A stretch of DNA of 25,753 bases from CAZOSF01 sp964582415 (GCA_964582415.1 CAZOSF010000032.1:1-25753), one strand, 5' to 3'. Counted from the first letter of the stretch, positions 1-7,036 are shown. Numbers and translations are program-made. Notes: generated by a model not told the origin, from the letters alone.

Positions 1-19
1 CGACAATTCCAGCTTTCAT
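1..19 (-). CDS. ychF: 5' end of ychF-like GTPase/ATPase (partial)
   Basis: Only six codons lie in the window. Read on the minus strand from the ATG at 19-17 they give M-K-A-G-I-V, with the first base of a seventh codon being G. YchF/Ola1 proteins of Bacteroidota typically begin MKAGIVGLPNVGKS, so the fit is good but rests on very few residues. A perfect TAnnTTTG box 26 bases upstream on the same strand (52-45) supports a real gene start here. YchF is a ribosome-associated Obg-family ATPase. Any other protein starting MKAGIV remains possible. Confidence 0.55.
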
Positions 20-44
20 GAGTACATTTTTGATTTTCGGGATG

Positions 45-52
45 CAAATATA
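45..52 (-). promoter_or_regulatory. -7 promoter box (TATATTTG) for the ychF-like gene
   Basis: The minus strand reads TATATTTG, an exact match to the Bacteroidota sigma-A -7 consensus TAnnTTTG. It would start transcription near position 38, giving a leader of about 20 bases before the ATG at 19. I did not see a clear -33 TTTG at the expected spacing. Confidence 0.55.
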
Positions 53-147
53 TCATTATAAATGGCCAATAATGTGGTATCCCAAAGTATTTTTCCAACC
101 TTTATAAAAAAGTAGTACCTTAGTGATAATACTAAAACTAAATGATT

Positions 148-624
148 ATGAAATTAAAAACAGTACTTATGGTAGTAATGGGCCTATTCTTTATACCGTT
201 AATGGCTCAGGAAAATAAAACCGTAAAAAAAGAAACCACAGTGAAAAAAGTGGTTACCAAACAAGGCAGTCAAGTTGTTACCAAAGAAGTAGCAGATGTT
301 AAAAAGGAAAAAGGAAAAGTAGTGGTTGAAGGCACCAATGAGGTAAATCAGAATTCTGGGGAAGCAGTAAATGTTGATGAGGCCCGCAAGGTGGTGAGTG
401 ACGAGGTCACTATTGATGCTGAAAATGAAGCTCAAAAACGTGCTTTGAAAGAAAAACGGGAAGCAGAATTAAAAGCAGCCATTGAAGCTCAGAAAGCAAA
501 AGCCGAAGAACAAAAGCGATTACTGGAAGAGCAACGATTGGAAAGACAACGACTTCTGGAAGAGAATCGAAAAAAATTGGAACACCGTCCCAAAGGCATG
601 TCTAAGCTAAAAAAGGACAGTTAA
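148..624 (+). CDS. secreted Lys/Glu-rich coiled-coil protein, function unknown
   Basis: I do not recognise a family. From the ATG at 148 the product has 158 residues; an ATG two codons earlier (142) is equally open, and I prefer 148 because M-K-L-K gives a standard signal-peptide start. Residues 1-21 form a signal peptide ending in MAQ. The middle is rich in KK, KE and VV. Roughly residues 95-150 are an almost continuous charged helix of EAQKRA, EQKRLLEEQ and RLLEENRK type, likely a coiled coil. It is probably periplasmic or surface exposed. The following gene encodes a second short, signal-bearing, highly charged protein, so the two may act together, but each seems to have its own promoter. 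A weak TACCTTAG box at 116-123 could drive it. Confidence 0.7.
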   Translation: MKLKTVLMVVMGLFFIPLMAQENKTVKKETTVKKVVTKQGSQVVTKEVADVKKEKGKVVVEGTNEVNQNSGEAVNVDEARKVVSDEVTIDAENEAQKRALKEKREAELKAAIEAQKAKAEEQKRLLEEQRLERQRLLEENRKKLEHRPKGMSKLKKDS

Positions 625-664
625 AATAAATTTCGAATATTGTAGTATATGACAATTAAATTAT

Positions 665-672
665 TATTTTTG
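665..672 (+). promoter_or_regulatory. -7 promoter box (TATTTTTG)
   Basis: TATTTTTG fits the consensus TAnnTTTG and lies 37 bases before the ATG at 710. An ATTG at 639-642 could be an imperfect -33 element with a spacer of about 22 bases. The region is AT-rich, so a chance match is possible. Confidence 0.45.
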
Positions 673-709
673 AGAGTCAAGAACTACAAATCAAATTAAA
701 TTCTATCCT

Positions 710-1090
710 ATGAAAAAAATCATTACCACCTTTTGCGCTATAGCTTTAACTGCTGTTGTTGCTCAAGCTCAAAATGCAGATGCCGATGCTGCCGCTAAGA
801 CTCAGCAAGTGAAGAAAGAGGCTCCAGCTCCTGCTGCCACCAATCAAAGCAACGAGGATGCTCAGGAAGTGAAGACTAGCGACCGCGCAAATTATGAGGC
901 CTACAGACAAAAACAAATGGAAGCTCGTAAAGCGAAACAAACTACTGCAAAAGCATCCAATAACTCGGGTGAAGTAAAAACAGTAACCAATACTGCTGAA
1001 AGAAAAAAACAAGCGGCTGAAAGAAAAAAGAAAGCGCTTACTCCAGAGCAGCAAAAGGCTCGAGAAGAAAAATTGAGACGAGATAACTAA
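710..1090 (+). CDS. secreted Ala/Lys-rich low-complexity protein
   Basis: The 126-residue product starts with a clear signal peptide (MKKIITTFCAIALTAVVAQAQ), cleaved after about residue 20. The rest is almost entirely Ala, Lys, Glu, Gln, Arg and Asn, with a near-repeat AERKKQAAERKKKA around residues 97-110. No globular domain or catalytic motif is visible. It ends just before a terminator at 1114-1139, so it looks monocistronic. Composition and placement resemble the preceding gene (signal peptide plus basic/acidic helix), and the pair may be distant paralogues or simply share a composition. Its function is unknown. Confidence 0.7.
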   Translation: MKKIITTFCAIALTAVVAQAQNADADAAAKTQQVKKEAPAPAATNQSNEDAQEVKTSDRANYEAYRQKQMEARKAKQTTAKASNNSGEVKTVTNTAERKKQAAERKKKALTPEQQKAREEKLRRDN

Positions 1091-1113
1091 CTAGTCAAAT
1101 TTTCATATATCTG

Positions 1114-1139
1114 CCCCCTCTAACCAAGGGGGTTTTTTT
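1114..1139 (+). terminator. Rho-independent terminator
   Basis: A CCCCC (1114-1118) and GGGGG (1128-1132) stem with a 9-base loop is followed directly by seven T. It closes the Ala/Lys-rich secreted protein gene. The next ATG (1148) is only nine bases beyond the T run. Confidence 0.75.
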
Positions 1140-1147
1140 ATACACTT

Positions 1148-1594
1148 ATGAAAAAAATCTTTTACCTATTCTGCTTGGTCGGTATCTCCTTATCGAGTCC
1201 TGCACAAGATTTTAAAGTCGCATACGACCATACCGCACTCAGGGTGTCCGATCTTAACCAAAGCGCAGAATTTTACCGTGAAATCCTGCTACTTGAAGAA
1301 ATAAAGGTGCCGTACGAAAATCCAATCATACGTTGGTTTTCCTTAGGAGATCCTTATCAGCTTCACCTCATTCAAATGACGGACCTTAAAGTACAATCTG
1401 ACATTGCTTCCCACCTTGCCTTGTATGTAGATGATTTAGATGCCTTCGTAAAGCATTTAAAAGAAAAAGGGATTCCTTATCGAGATTGGGTAGGCAATCC
1501 AAGCCAAATTGCCCTACGTCCTGATAGCATACAACAGGTATACATACAAGATCCGGATGGCCATTGGATAGAAATCAATGATTCCAAGCATTAA
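1148..1594 (+). CDS. secreted VOC-fold (glyoxalase/bleomycin-resistance family) protein
   Basis: The 148-residue product has a signal peptide of about 19 residues (MKKIFYLFCLVGISLSSPA) followed by one complete vicinal-oxygen-chelate domain. The two beta-alpha-beta-beta-beta halves are visible: DHTALRVSDLNQSAEFYRE near residues 28-46, and HLALYVDDLDAFVKHL then DPDGHWIEI near residues 90-145. The D-P-D-G-H-x-x-E motif is typical of the family and places a metal-ligand Glu at the end. VOC proteins include glyoxalase I, dioxygenases and resistance proteins, and the sequence alone does not fix the substrate. The signal peptide is notable because most VOC proteins are cytoplasmic. The gene converges on the ferredoxin gene and shares a bidirectional terminator with it. 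Confidence 0.85.
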   Translation: MKKIFYLFCLVGISLSSPAQDFKVAYDHTALRVSDLNQSAEFYREILLLEEIKVPYENPIIRWFSLGDPYQLHLIQMTDLKVQSDIASHLALYVDDLDAFVKHLKEKGIPYRDWVGNPSQIALRPDSIQQVYIQDPDGHWIEINDSKH

Positions 1595-1595
1595 A

Positions 1596-1616
1596 AAAGC
1601 CCCTTTTTGGGGCTTT
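1596..1616. terminator. bidirectional terminator between convergent genes
   Basis: AAAGCCCC (1596-1603), a TTTTT loop and GGGGCTTT (1609-1616) form a perfect 8-bp stem. The flanking A and T residues give a U-run on either strand, best on the minus strand. It sits between the stop codons of the VOC gene (1594) and the ferredoxin gene (1619), so one hairpin serves both. Confidence 0.85.
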
Positions 1617-1618
1617 AC

Positions 1619-1966
1619 TTATTCGTGCATGAAGCGTTGTTTTGCCAACAATTCCTCTTCTGTTTCTTCGTGATCTTCATCCGGAACACAGCAGTCAACG
1701 GGACAAACCGCAGCACATTGAGGCTCATCGTGGAATCCCTTACATTCGGTGCACTTATCCGGTACAATGTAATAGTATTCATCACTAATAGGCTCCTGGG
1801 TTTCATCGGCATCTGCCTCACGTCCATTTGGTAAAACAACACGCCCTTTCAAATTCGTTCCATCTGAATAACGCCAATCGTCTGATGCTTCATAAATTGC
1901 GTTATTTGGGCACTCGGGTTCACATGCCCCACAGTTAATACATTCATCGGTGATTATAATTGCCAT
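1619..1966 (-). CDS. 4Fe-4S dicluster ferredoxin
   Basis: The 115-residue protein is an electron carrier predicted to hold two [4Fe-4S] clusters. The first binding motif is C9-x2-C12-x2-C15-x3-C19-P. The second is C72-x2-C75-x8-C84-x3-C88-P, with extra cysteines at 92 and 93. About 50 residues, probably a loop and beta hairpin, separate the two. The C-terminus is acidic (DEDHEETEEE), as is common in ferredoxins. I chose the ATG at 1966 because M-A-I-I-I-T-D-E-C is the classical ferredoxin start; an upstream in-frame ATG at 1993 would add nine basic residues and falls within the promoter. The gene diverges from an acyl-CoA reductase gene, which suggests redox coupling, though the partner is not shown by sequence. 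Confidence 0.93.
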   Translation of the reverse strand: MAIIITDECINCGACEPECPNNAIYEASDDWRYSDGTNLKGRVVLPNGREADADETQEPISDEYYYIVPDKCTECKGFHDEPQCAAVCPVDCCVPDEDHEETEEELLAKQRFMHE

Positions 1967-1980
1967 AGCATTTCTTTTTC

Positions 1981-1998
1981 TAACTTTGCGCAAATTTA
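1981..1998. promoter_or_regulatory. near-palindromic divergent promoter (ferredoxin / acyl-CoA reductase)
   Basis: The 18 bases TAACTTTGCGCAAATTTA contain TAACTTTG on the plus strand (1981-1988) and TAAATTTG on the minus strand (1998-1991), both exact TAnnTTTG boxes, joined through a perfect palindrome TTTGCGCAAA (1985-1994). Predicted starts are near 1995 (plus) and 1984 (minus), each inside the opposing box. The two transcripts should therefore compete for the same DNA. The plus-strand start would give a leader of about 34 bases to the ATG at 2029. Confidence 0.6.
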
Positions 1999-2028
1999 AT
2001 GCCTAGGTTGGGCAACTCCAAAAAAAGC

Positions 2029-3042
2029 ATGCAAATAGACGACAGAATACGTGCCTTTTCTGAACTTGGCTCCTATATGGAAGGTTTGTCTCAAGAAATT
2101 GGGAACCACGAATTATTGGAACGCGCCAAACATCATAATGGCTGGTTTTCTAACGATAATCTATTCCATGCCCTATCCACATGGAGCCAGCTTCTAAAGG
2201 AGACTACATTAAAAGAATGGGCAGCTTCTTATACATTACACCCAGAAACGCCAAAAAAAGTCGCTGTGGTAATGGCCGGGAATATTCCTTTGGTGGGGTT
2301 CCATGACTTTCTTTCCGTTCTCCTTTCGGGCCACAAAATAGTGGCAAAGCTTTCCTCCAATGACACCATTCTTCTTCCCCATTTGGCCGAAAAACTCATT
2401 GAGTTGGAACCTTCGTTTGCACGATTTATTGAATTCCCAAAAGGACAGTTACAAGGTTTCGATGCTGTAATCGCAACAGGAAGCAATAATACGGCCCGAT
2501 ATTTCGAACATTATTTTGGTAAATTTCCCAATATCATTCGAAAAAACCGAAATGGTGTCGCCGTACTTTCAGGTGATGAATCGGAAGAAGACTTGCTTGG
2601 ATTGGCAAACGATATTTTTCGCTATTTCGGTTTGGGATGCAGGAATGTGTCGAAATTATTCGTACCAAAGGACTATGATTTTGCTAACTTCTTCAAAGCG
2701 ATGTTTCATTGGAAAGAATTAATCAACAACGATAAGTACATCAACAATTACGACTACAACAAGGCAGTGTATTTGATGAGTGATGTTTCTTTGTTGGACA
2801 ATGAATTTATGCTCCTCAAAGAAGACACCAATTATTCTTCCCCAATCGCTGTCGTGTTCTATGAATATTATGAGTCTTTACCCCTGCTTCAAAAGCAATT
2901 GAACCACCAGGCAGAAAGCATTCAATGTGTCGTTGGAAATTCAGGTATTCAAGGAGAAATTCCGTTTGGAACAGCGCAAACACCCACCCTTTTTCAATAT
3001 GCCGATGGCATCGATACTTTGGCATTTTTGAGCCAGCTGTAA
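2029..3042 (+). CDS. acyl-CoA reductase, LuxC-like (aldehyde dehydrogenase superfamily)
   Basis: The 337-residue product resembles the short LuxC/acyl-CoA reductase family of Bacteroidota, which reduces acyl-CoA or acyl-protein thioesters to aldehydes with NADPH. Visible landmarks are AGNIPLVGFHD (about residues 83-93), ATGSNNTARYFE (149-160), and FGLGCRNVSKLFVP (200-213), where Cys204 is the likely catalytic thiol. The true substrate is unknown; no luciferase genes are nearby. I prefer the ATG at 2029 over the one at 1999, because the promoter box at 1981-1988 puts transcription start near 1995, leaving almost no leader for 1999. Its neighbours are a divergent ferredoxin and, downstream, serC and serA. 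Confidence 0.82.
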   Translation: MQIDDRIRAFSELGSYMEGLSQEIGNHELLERAKHHNGWFSNDNLFHALSTWSQLLKETTLKEWAASYTLHPETPKKVAVVMAGNIPLVGFHDFLSVLLSGHKIVAKLSSNDTILLPHLAEKLIELEPSFARFIEFPKGQLQGFDAVIATGSNNTARYFEHYFGKFPNIIRKNRNGVAVLSGDESEEDLLGLANDIFRYFGLGCRNVSKLFVPKDYDFANFFKAMFHWKELINNDKYINNYDYNKAVYLMSDVSLLDNEFMLLKEDTNYSSPIAVVFYEYYESLPLLQKQLNHQAESIQCVVGNSGIQGEIPFGTAQTPTLFQYADGIDTLAFLSQL

Positions 3043-3146
3043 CGTCACACAAAATCGAAAAGGTTTTCGTTCGAAATCCCAGTGTATTTGTTGAAATTCT
3101 CTTGATAATTTGTCGGTAATTTAACCTTAAATGGTGTAGGATTTCA

Positions 3147-3154
3147 CATCTTTG
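3147..3154 (+). promoter_or_regulatory. possible -7 promoter box for serC (CATCTTTG)
   Basis: CATCTTTG differs from TAnnTTTG at the first base only and lies 19 bases before the serC ATG at 3174. No convincing -33 element is seen. The 131-base gap after the acyl-CoA reductase gene supports a separate serC promoter. Confidence 0.35.
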
Positions 3155-3173
3155 TAGTGGAAATAAAACACCC

Positions 3174-4238
3174 ATGAAAAAGCACAATTTTAGCGCAGGT
3201 CCGAGCATTCTTCGACCCGAAGTAATGAAAAAGGCCTCTGAAGCTGCCGTTAATTTCGACGGTATGGATTTATCTATTTTGGAAATCTCCCATAGAAGTA
3301 AAGAATTCATTGCTGTAATGGAAAAGGCCCAAGATTTGGCCTTAGAATTAATGGGACTTCAAAATAAGGGATATAAAGCCCTTTACCTTCAAGGAGGGGC
3401 AAGTTTACAATTCCTTATGGCCGCCTACAACCTTCTGGAAACCAAAGCCGGTTATCTGAATACGGGTACCTGGTCTTCCAAGGCTATCAAAGAAGCCAAA
3501 CTTTTTGGTGAGGTGGTAGAAGTAGCCTCGTCCAAGGATAAGAATTTCAACTATATTCCGAAGGGTTTCCAAGTTCCTGAAGGGTTGGATTATCTGCATT
3601 GTACGAGTAACAATACCATTTTTGGCACACAGTTTACGGAATTCCCGAAAACCAACGCGCCATTGGTTTGTGATATGAGCAGCGACCTGTTTTCCCGTTC
3701 AATCGATTTCTCACGGTTTGGATTGATCTATGCTGGGGCTCAGAAAAATCTAGGACCTGCCGGGGCCACATTGGTAGTAGTTAAAGAAGACATTTTAGGA
3801 AAGGTCTCACGTTCGATCCCTTCCATGTTGGATTATCGAGTGCATGCTGAAAAGGAAAGTATGTTCAATACCCCACCGGTTTTTGCCGTATATGTTTCCA
3901 TGCTCACTTTGGAATGGCTGAAGGGTATTGGTGGAATCGCTGTTATTGAAGACATGAATAACAAGAAGGCTGCCCTGCTCTACGAAGAGGTAGATCGCAA
4001 CCCTTTATTTGTTGGATTTGCCAACAAGGAAGACCGGTCTAAAATGAACGTCACCTTTAATATGGCCGAAGGTGCAGACAGCGCTCGCTTCGATGCCCTA
4101 TGGAAAGAGGCAGGTATCAGCGGACTCAATGGTCACCGAAGTGTGGGCGGCTATCGTGCTAGTATCTACAATGCCATGCCTATTGAAAGCGTGCAGGTAT
4201 TGGTCGATGTGATGCAAGAATTTGAAAGAAAATCATAA
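3174..4238 (+). CDS. serC: phosphoserine aminotransferase
   Basis: SerC converts 3-phosphohydroxypyruvate and glutamate to O-phosphoserine and 2-oxoglutarate, and also acts in pyridoxal phosphate synthesis in some bacteria. The 354-residue length is normal for this class V aminotransferase. Visible motifs are HNFSAGPSILRPEV at the N-terminus, the PLP phosphate-binding LQGGASLQF (72-80), a Trp stacking on PLP near residue 100, and the Schiff-base lysine K191 in YAGAQKNLGPAG. The C-terminal GHRSVGGYRASIYNA is characteristic. It is followed after 4 bases by serA, so the two enzymes of consecutive serine-synthesis steps are co-transcribed. No serB is seen here. Confidence 0.97.
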   Translation: MKKHNFSAGPSILRPEVMKKASEAAVNFDGMDLSILEISHRSKEFIAVMEKAQDLALELMGLQNKGYKALYLQGGASLQFLMAAYNLLETKAGYLNTGTWSSKAIKEAKLFGEVVEVASSKDKNFNYIPKGFQVPEGLDYLHCTSNNTIFGTQFTEFPKTNAPLVCDMSSDLFSRSIDFSRFGLIYAGAQKNLGPAGATLVVVKEDILGKVSRSIPSMLDYRVHAEKESMFNTPPVFAVYVSMLTLEWLKGIGGIAVIEDMNNKKAALLYEEVDRNPLFVGFANKEDRSKMNVTFNMAEGADSARFDALWKEAGISGLNGHRSVGGYRASIYNAMPIESVQVLVDVMQEFERKS

Positions 4239-4242
4239 TAAC

Positions 4243-5196
4243 ATGAAAGTATTAGCAAACGACGGCATTTCCCAAAGTGGTATCGACGCTTTGGAAGCCG
4301 AAGGATTTGAAGTAATAACAACGAAAGTTGCTCAAGAGCAATTAGAGAATTATATAAATACCAATAACGTGGATGCTCTATTGGTGCGTTCTGCCACAAA
4401 AGTTCGCAAAGATCTTATCGATGCCTGCCCAAGCCTAAAACTTATTGGGCGCGGTGGTGTGGGTATGGATAATATCGATGTGGAATATGCGCGCAGCAAA
4501 GGACTTCATGTAATCAATACGCCAGCTGCCTCCTCTGCCTCTGTTGCCGAATTGGTTTTCGCTCACCTCTATGGTGGTGTACGCTTTTTACACCAAGCTA
4601 ACCGACACATGCCTTTAGATGGTGATAGTCAGTTTGGTGCTCTGAAAAAAGCGTTTGCCAAAGGAAAAGAACTACGTGGCAAAACCATGGGCGTAATCGG
4701 ATTTGGACGTATTGGACGTGAAGTGGCGAAGGTTGCCATTGGCTGCGGAATGAAAGTTATTTATAATGACAGCTATGTTCCAGAAGCTTCGGTTACACTC
4801 GACTTTTTCGATGGTCGTGCACTGTCCTTCGATTTTAAGAGTCAATCATTGGAATCCGTTTTAAAAGAAAGTGATTTTATCTCGTTGCATGTTCCTGCTC
4901 AAAAAGAATATGTTATTGGTAAAAAAGAACTAGAAAGTATGAAAACCGGGGCTGCTTTAGTAAATGCAGCTCGTGGAGGAGTGGTTGATGAAGTGGCACT
5001 GGTAGACGCTTTGGAAAGTGGAAAACTGGCTTTTGCTGCATTGGACGTTTTTGAAAATGAACCCACCCCAGCCATCAAGATCTTGATGAACGACCATATT
5101 TCGCTAAGTCCCCACATTGGAGCTGCCACAGAGGAAGCCCAAGACAGAATCGGGACAGAATTGGCCAGTCAAATAGCATCCCTTTTGAAAGGCTAA
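4243..5196 (+). CDS. serA: D-3-phosphoglycerate dehydrogenase, short form without ACT domain
   Basis: The 317-residue NAD-dependent D-2-hydroxyacid dehydrogenase catalyses the first step of serine synthesis, 3-phosphoglycerate to 3-phosphohydroxypyruvate. The Rossmann motif GFGRIG is at 153-158. The catalytic triad of the family is intact: R244 (NAARGG), E273 (DVFENEP) and H291 (SPHIGAAT). The protein ends right after the substrate domain closes (SQIASLLKG), so the C-terminal ACT domain that gives serine feedback in E. coli SerA is missing; feedback must be absent or act elsewhere. I chose the ATG at 4243 (MKVLANDGIS), four bases after serC; an ATG at 4222 would overlap serC and lacks similarity. 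Confidence 0.93.
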   Translation: MKVLANDGISQSGIDALEAEGFEVITTKVAQEQLENYINTNNVDALLVRSATKVRKDLIDACPSLKLIGRGGVGMDNIDVEYARSKGLHVINTPAASSASVAELVFAHLYGGVRFLHQANRHMPLDGDSQFGALKKAFAKGKELRGKTMGVIGFGRIGREVAKVAIGCGMKVIYNDSYVPEASVTLDFFDGRALSFDFKSQSLESVLKESDFISLHVPAQKEYVIGKKELESMKTGAALVNAARGGVVDEVALVDALESGKLAFAALDVFENEPTPAIKILMNDHISLSPHIGAATEEAQDRIGTELASQIASLLKG

Positions 5197-5242
5197 TTTC
5201 CTAAAAAAAAGTACCTTTAAAGGAAACAAAAACAATACGTTG

Positions 5243-5878
5243 ATGGATAATTTATTAGAGCTATTGAATAGCGATATCGGAAAACAAATGATTTCCGGAG
5301 TAAGCCGTGAAACCGGACAATCCAAAGATCAAACATCAGAGGTAATTACCATGGCACTGCCCCTCTTAATGGGAGCCATGAAGAGAAACGCAAGTTCCAA
5401 TGAGGGTGCATCGGGATTGATGAATGCTCTGGAAAGCAAGCATGATGGAAGCATTCTGGATAATCTAGGGGGATTCTTCGAAGGAGGTGTTTCTCAAGAT
5501 CAGAAAGAAGATGGGCTAGGAATACTTGGTCATATCTTAGGAGGCTCTCAGGACAATGTTTTGAATGCTATATCCAAAAAATCAGGAATGGACTCCTCCA
5601 ACATCCTACAAATACTTCAAGTAATCGCTCCGATTGTTTTGGGATACTTAGGAAAGCAGAAACAACAGCAAAAAGTGCAGTCGACAAATGATTTAGGTGG
5701 ATTGTTGGGCAACCTTATGGGAGGGCAAGGAAATCAACAAAATATGATTGAAGCCTTGTTGGATGGGAACAATGACGGAAGCATCATCGATGACGTCGCT
5801 GGAATGTTTCTTGGTGGAAGCAATAAAAAGAGTGGTGGATTGGGTGATGTACTCGGTGGTTTATTCGGAGGAAAATAA
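5243..5878 (+). CDS. DUF937 family protein
   Basis: The 211-residue protein belongs to the DUF937 family, whose role is not established. It begins MDNLLELLNSDIGKQMISGVS, typical of the family, and is rich in Gly, Asn and Ser with no signal peptide. An internal repeat is visible: HDGSILDNLGGFFEGG (about residues 72-87) matches NDGSIIDDVAGMFLGG (about 172-187), both on amphipathic helices spaced by Gly-rich linkers. The start is the ATG at 5243; a TTG one codon earlier is less likely. The gene lies 46 bases downstream of serA on the same strand and may be the last member of that operon, ending at a strong terminator. Confidence 0.82.
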   Translation: MDNLLELLNSDIGKQMISGVSRETGQSKDQTSEVITMALPLLMGAMKRNASSNEGASGLMNALESKHDGSILDNLGGFFEGGVSQDQKEDGLGILGHILGGSQDNVLNAISKKSGMDSSNILQILQVIAPIVLGYLGKQKQQQKVQSTNDLGGLLGNLMGGQGNQQNMIEALLDGNNDGSIIDDVAGMFLGGSNKKSGGLGDVLGGLFGGK

Positions 5879-5900
5879 TCAGTACCCTATACTAAATAAC

Positions 5901-5930
5901 AAAGGCCCTGCACTGCAGGGCCTTTTTGTT
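5901..5930 (+). terminator. Rho-independent terminator
   Basis: A 10-bp perfect stem, AAAGGCCCTG (5901-5910) with CAGGGCCTTT (5916-5925), and a CACTG loop are followed by a short T-rich tail. It ends the serC-serA-DUF937 transcript. Confidence 0.85.
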
Positions 5931-5969
5931 AAACAGCGTTAAAGGAATGGTTCCAGTTTCGGGTTTTTG

Positions 5970-5977
5970 TAACTTTG
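5970..5977 (+). promoter_or_regulatory. -7 promoter box (TAACTTTG)
   Basis: TAACTTTG exactly matches TAnnTTTG and lies 16 bases before the ATG at 5994, giving a leader of about ten bases. It is likely to drive the lipoprotein, the small membrane protein, the His-rich protein and perhaps the TonB receptor gene, which follow closely. Confidence 0.6.
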
Positions 5978-5993
5978 TAACATTACGAAGGCT

Positions 5994-6407
5994 ATGAAAT
6001 ACGTATTTATCATATTTGCCCTGATTTTAACTTTTGCCAGTTGTGATTCCTACCAATCTGCAACCCAATCAGCCATGGCGAAAGAGGCAGATACCATTCA
6101 TATCAAAAACGATAGCCTGGAATACGAAATCACCATCATAGAACCCGGTTTTTACAATTGGTTGGCTACCCAGCAACCTAGAGGGTTTTATGGTCAGCAA
6201 TTTTTGGAAGCTCGTAATCAAATGTGGGTGATGGAATATAATAGAAGGGTGATGAACCCACAGCAATTCGACCCCAATCTCTATGTGCAACAAATCGATT
6301 ATGAATTTGGTATCGATTACGGGTACGAAGTCAACTATCTGCTATACAATTATCTAAAATATTTTCAGCGTAGGTACAACCAAAGATTCCCTGGATCGCG
6401 ACTTTAA
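5994..6407 (+). CDS. small lipoprotein of unknown function (DUF6146-like)
   Basis: The 137-residue product carries a lipoprotein signal: a hydrophobic stretch followed by a F-A-S-C lipobox with the lipidated Cys at residue 17. The mature part is rich in Tyr, Gln and Asn, with a W-L-A-T-Q-Q-P-R-G-F-Y region around residues 54-64 and a C-terminus of alternating aromatic and basic residues (YNYLKYFQRRYNQRF). It resembles the Flavobacteriia family I know as DUF6146, which is usually followed by a DUF6787 gene as it is here; the DUF numbers come from memory. The stop codon directly abuts the next ATG, so the two are translationally coupled. Confidence 0.72.
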   Translation: MKYVFIIFALILTFASCDSYQSATQSAMAKEADTIHIKNDSLEYEITIIEPGFYNWLATQQPRGFYGQQFLEARNQMWVMEYNRRVMNPQQFDPNLYVQQIDYEFGIDYGYEVNYLLYNYLKYFQRRYNQRFPGSRL

Positions 6408-6707
6408 ATGTTCGAAAAACTTAAAAAACGCTGGAAGGTTAAAGATAATTGGCAATTTACTGTCATCTTTTTGGTATTTGCCATTACGGGAAGCACAGCT
6501 GCTAAAATAACTGGGCCCTTACTGAAATCGGTTCCCGCAATAAAGGAATTGAATCTTTGGTGGTTTAACGTTGTCTATATTTTCGGCACGCTCATATTGT
6601 ACCAATTTCTGCTGGTTTTTTTCGGCTGGCTGTTTGGAGAATTCGATTTCTTTTGGAATTTTGTAAAACGAATTTTAGTGCGGTTAGGATTCCGTTTTTT
6701 AGAATAG
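6408..6707 (+). CDS. small inner-membrane protein (DUF6787-like)
   Basis: The 99-residue product begins with a basic cytoplasmic segment (MFEKLKKRWKVKDNWQF) followed by two hydrophobic segments, about residues 18-36 and 50-73. It has the layout of the Flavobacteriia family I remember as DUF6787, whose function is unknown. It starts at the base after the upstream lipoprotein's stop codon, and the next gene starts two bases after its own stop, which strongly supports co-translation. It could assist the neighbouring envelope proteins, but nothing in the sequence proves it. Confidence 0.75.
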   Translation: MFEKLKKRWKVKDNWQFTVIFLVFAITGSTAAKITGPLLKSVPAIKELNLWWFNVVYIFGTLILYQFLLVFFGWLFGEFDFFWNFVKRILVRLGFRFLE

Positions 6708-6709
6708 GA

Positions 6710-7036
6710 ATGAGAAAAGAGTTATATCAAATGCGTATTTGGATCTCCTGGGGATTACTAACGCTTTTCCTCTTCCCTTCCCTATTACAGTTCGAGCACG
6801 TATTCGAATCGCATAAGCATGAAGGTTGTCAAGAAGCAAAAATTCATTTCCATGAAAAGGAATTGGATTGTAGTGTGTATGACTTTCACTACTCTTCTTT
6901 CAACTATCCACTTTTCGCCCCCATTCAATTTTTCAATTCTACTGAAATCCATTCCGTAGAAAAAGAAGTTTACTTACCGCATATCGAGCCTACGCCTTTA
7001 GGTTTCGCCTTGAGAGGACCCCCAATGTTTTCTTGA
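6710..7036 (+). CDS. His/Cys-rich small envelope protein ahead of a TonB receptor
   Basis: The 108-residue product has an N-terminal hydrophobic segment (about residues 10-28, a signal anchor or signal peptide) followed by a cluster of candidate metal ligands: H30, H35, H37, C40, H46, H48, C54 and H60. The C-terminus contains LRGPP. I have seen similar small proteins (His/Cys cluster then an RGPP tail) upstream of TonB-dependent receptors in Bacteroidota, so this is likely a conserved partner that senses, binds or delivers a transition metal. That role is inference. The ATG at 6710 is chosen because the earlier in-frame ATG at 6653 lies within the preceding gene. The TonB receptor gene follows after 36 bases. 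Confidence 0.75.
   Translation: MRKELYQMRIWISWGLLTLFLFPSLLQFEHVFESHKHEGCQEAKIHFHEKELDCSVYDFHYSSFNYPLFAPIQFFNSTEIHSVEKEVYLPHIEPTPLGFALRGPPMFS

Noticed and set aside
2816..3310. A 164-codon minus-strand frame spanning the end of the acyl-CoA reductase gene and the start of serC
   Set aside because: It is antisense to two well-supported genes and its translation resembles no protein.
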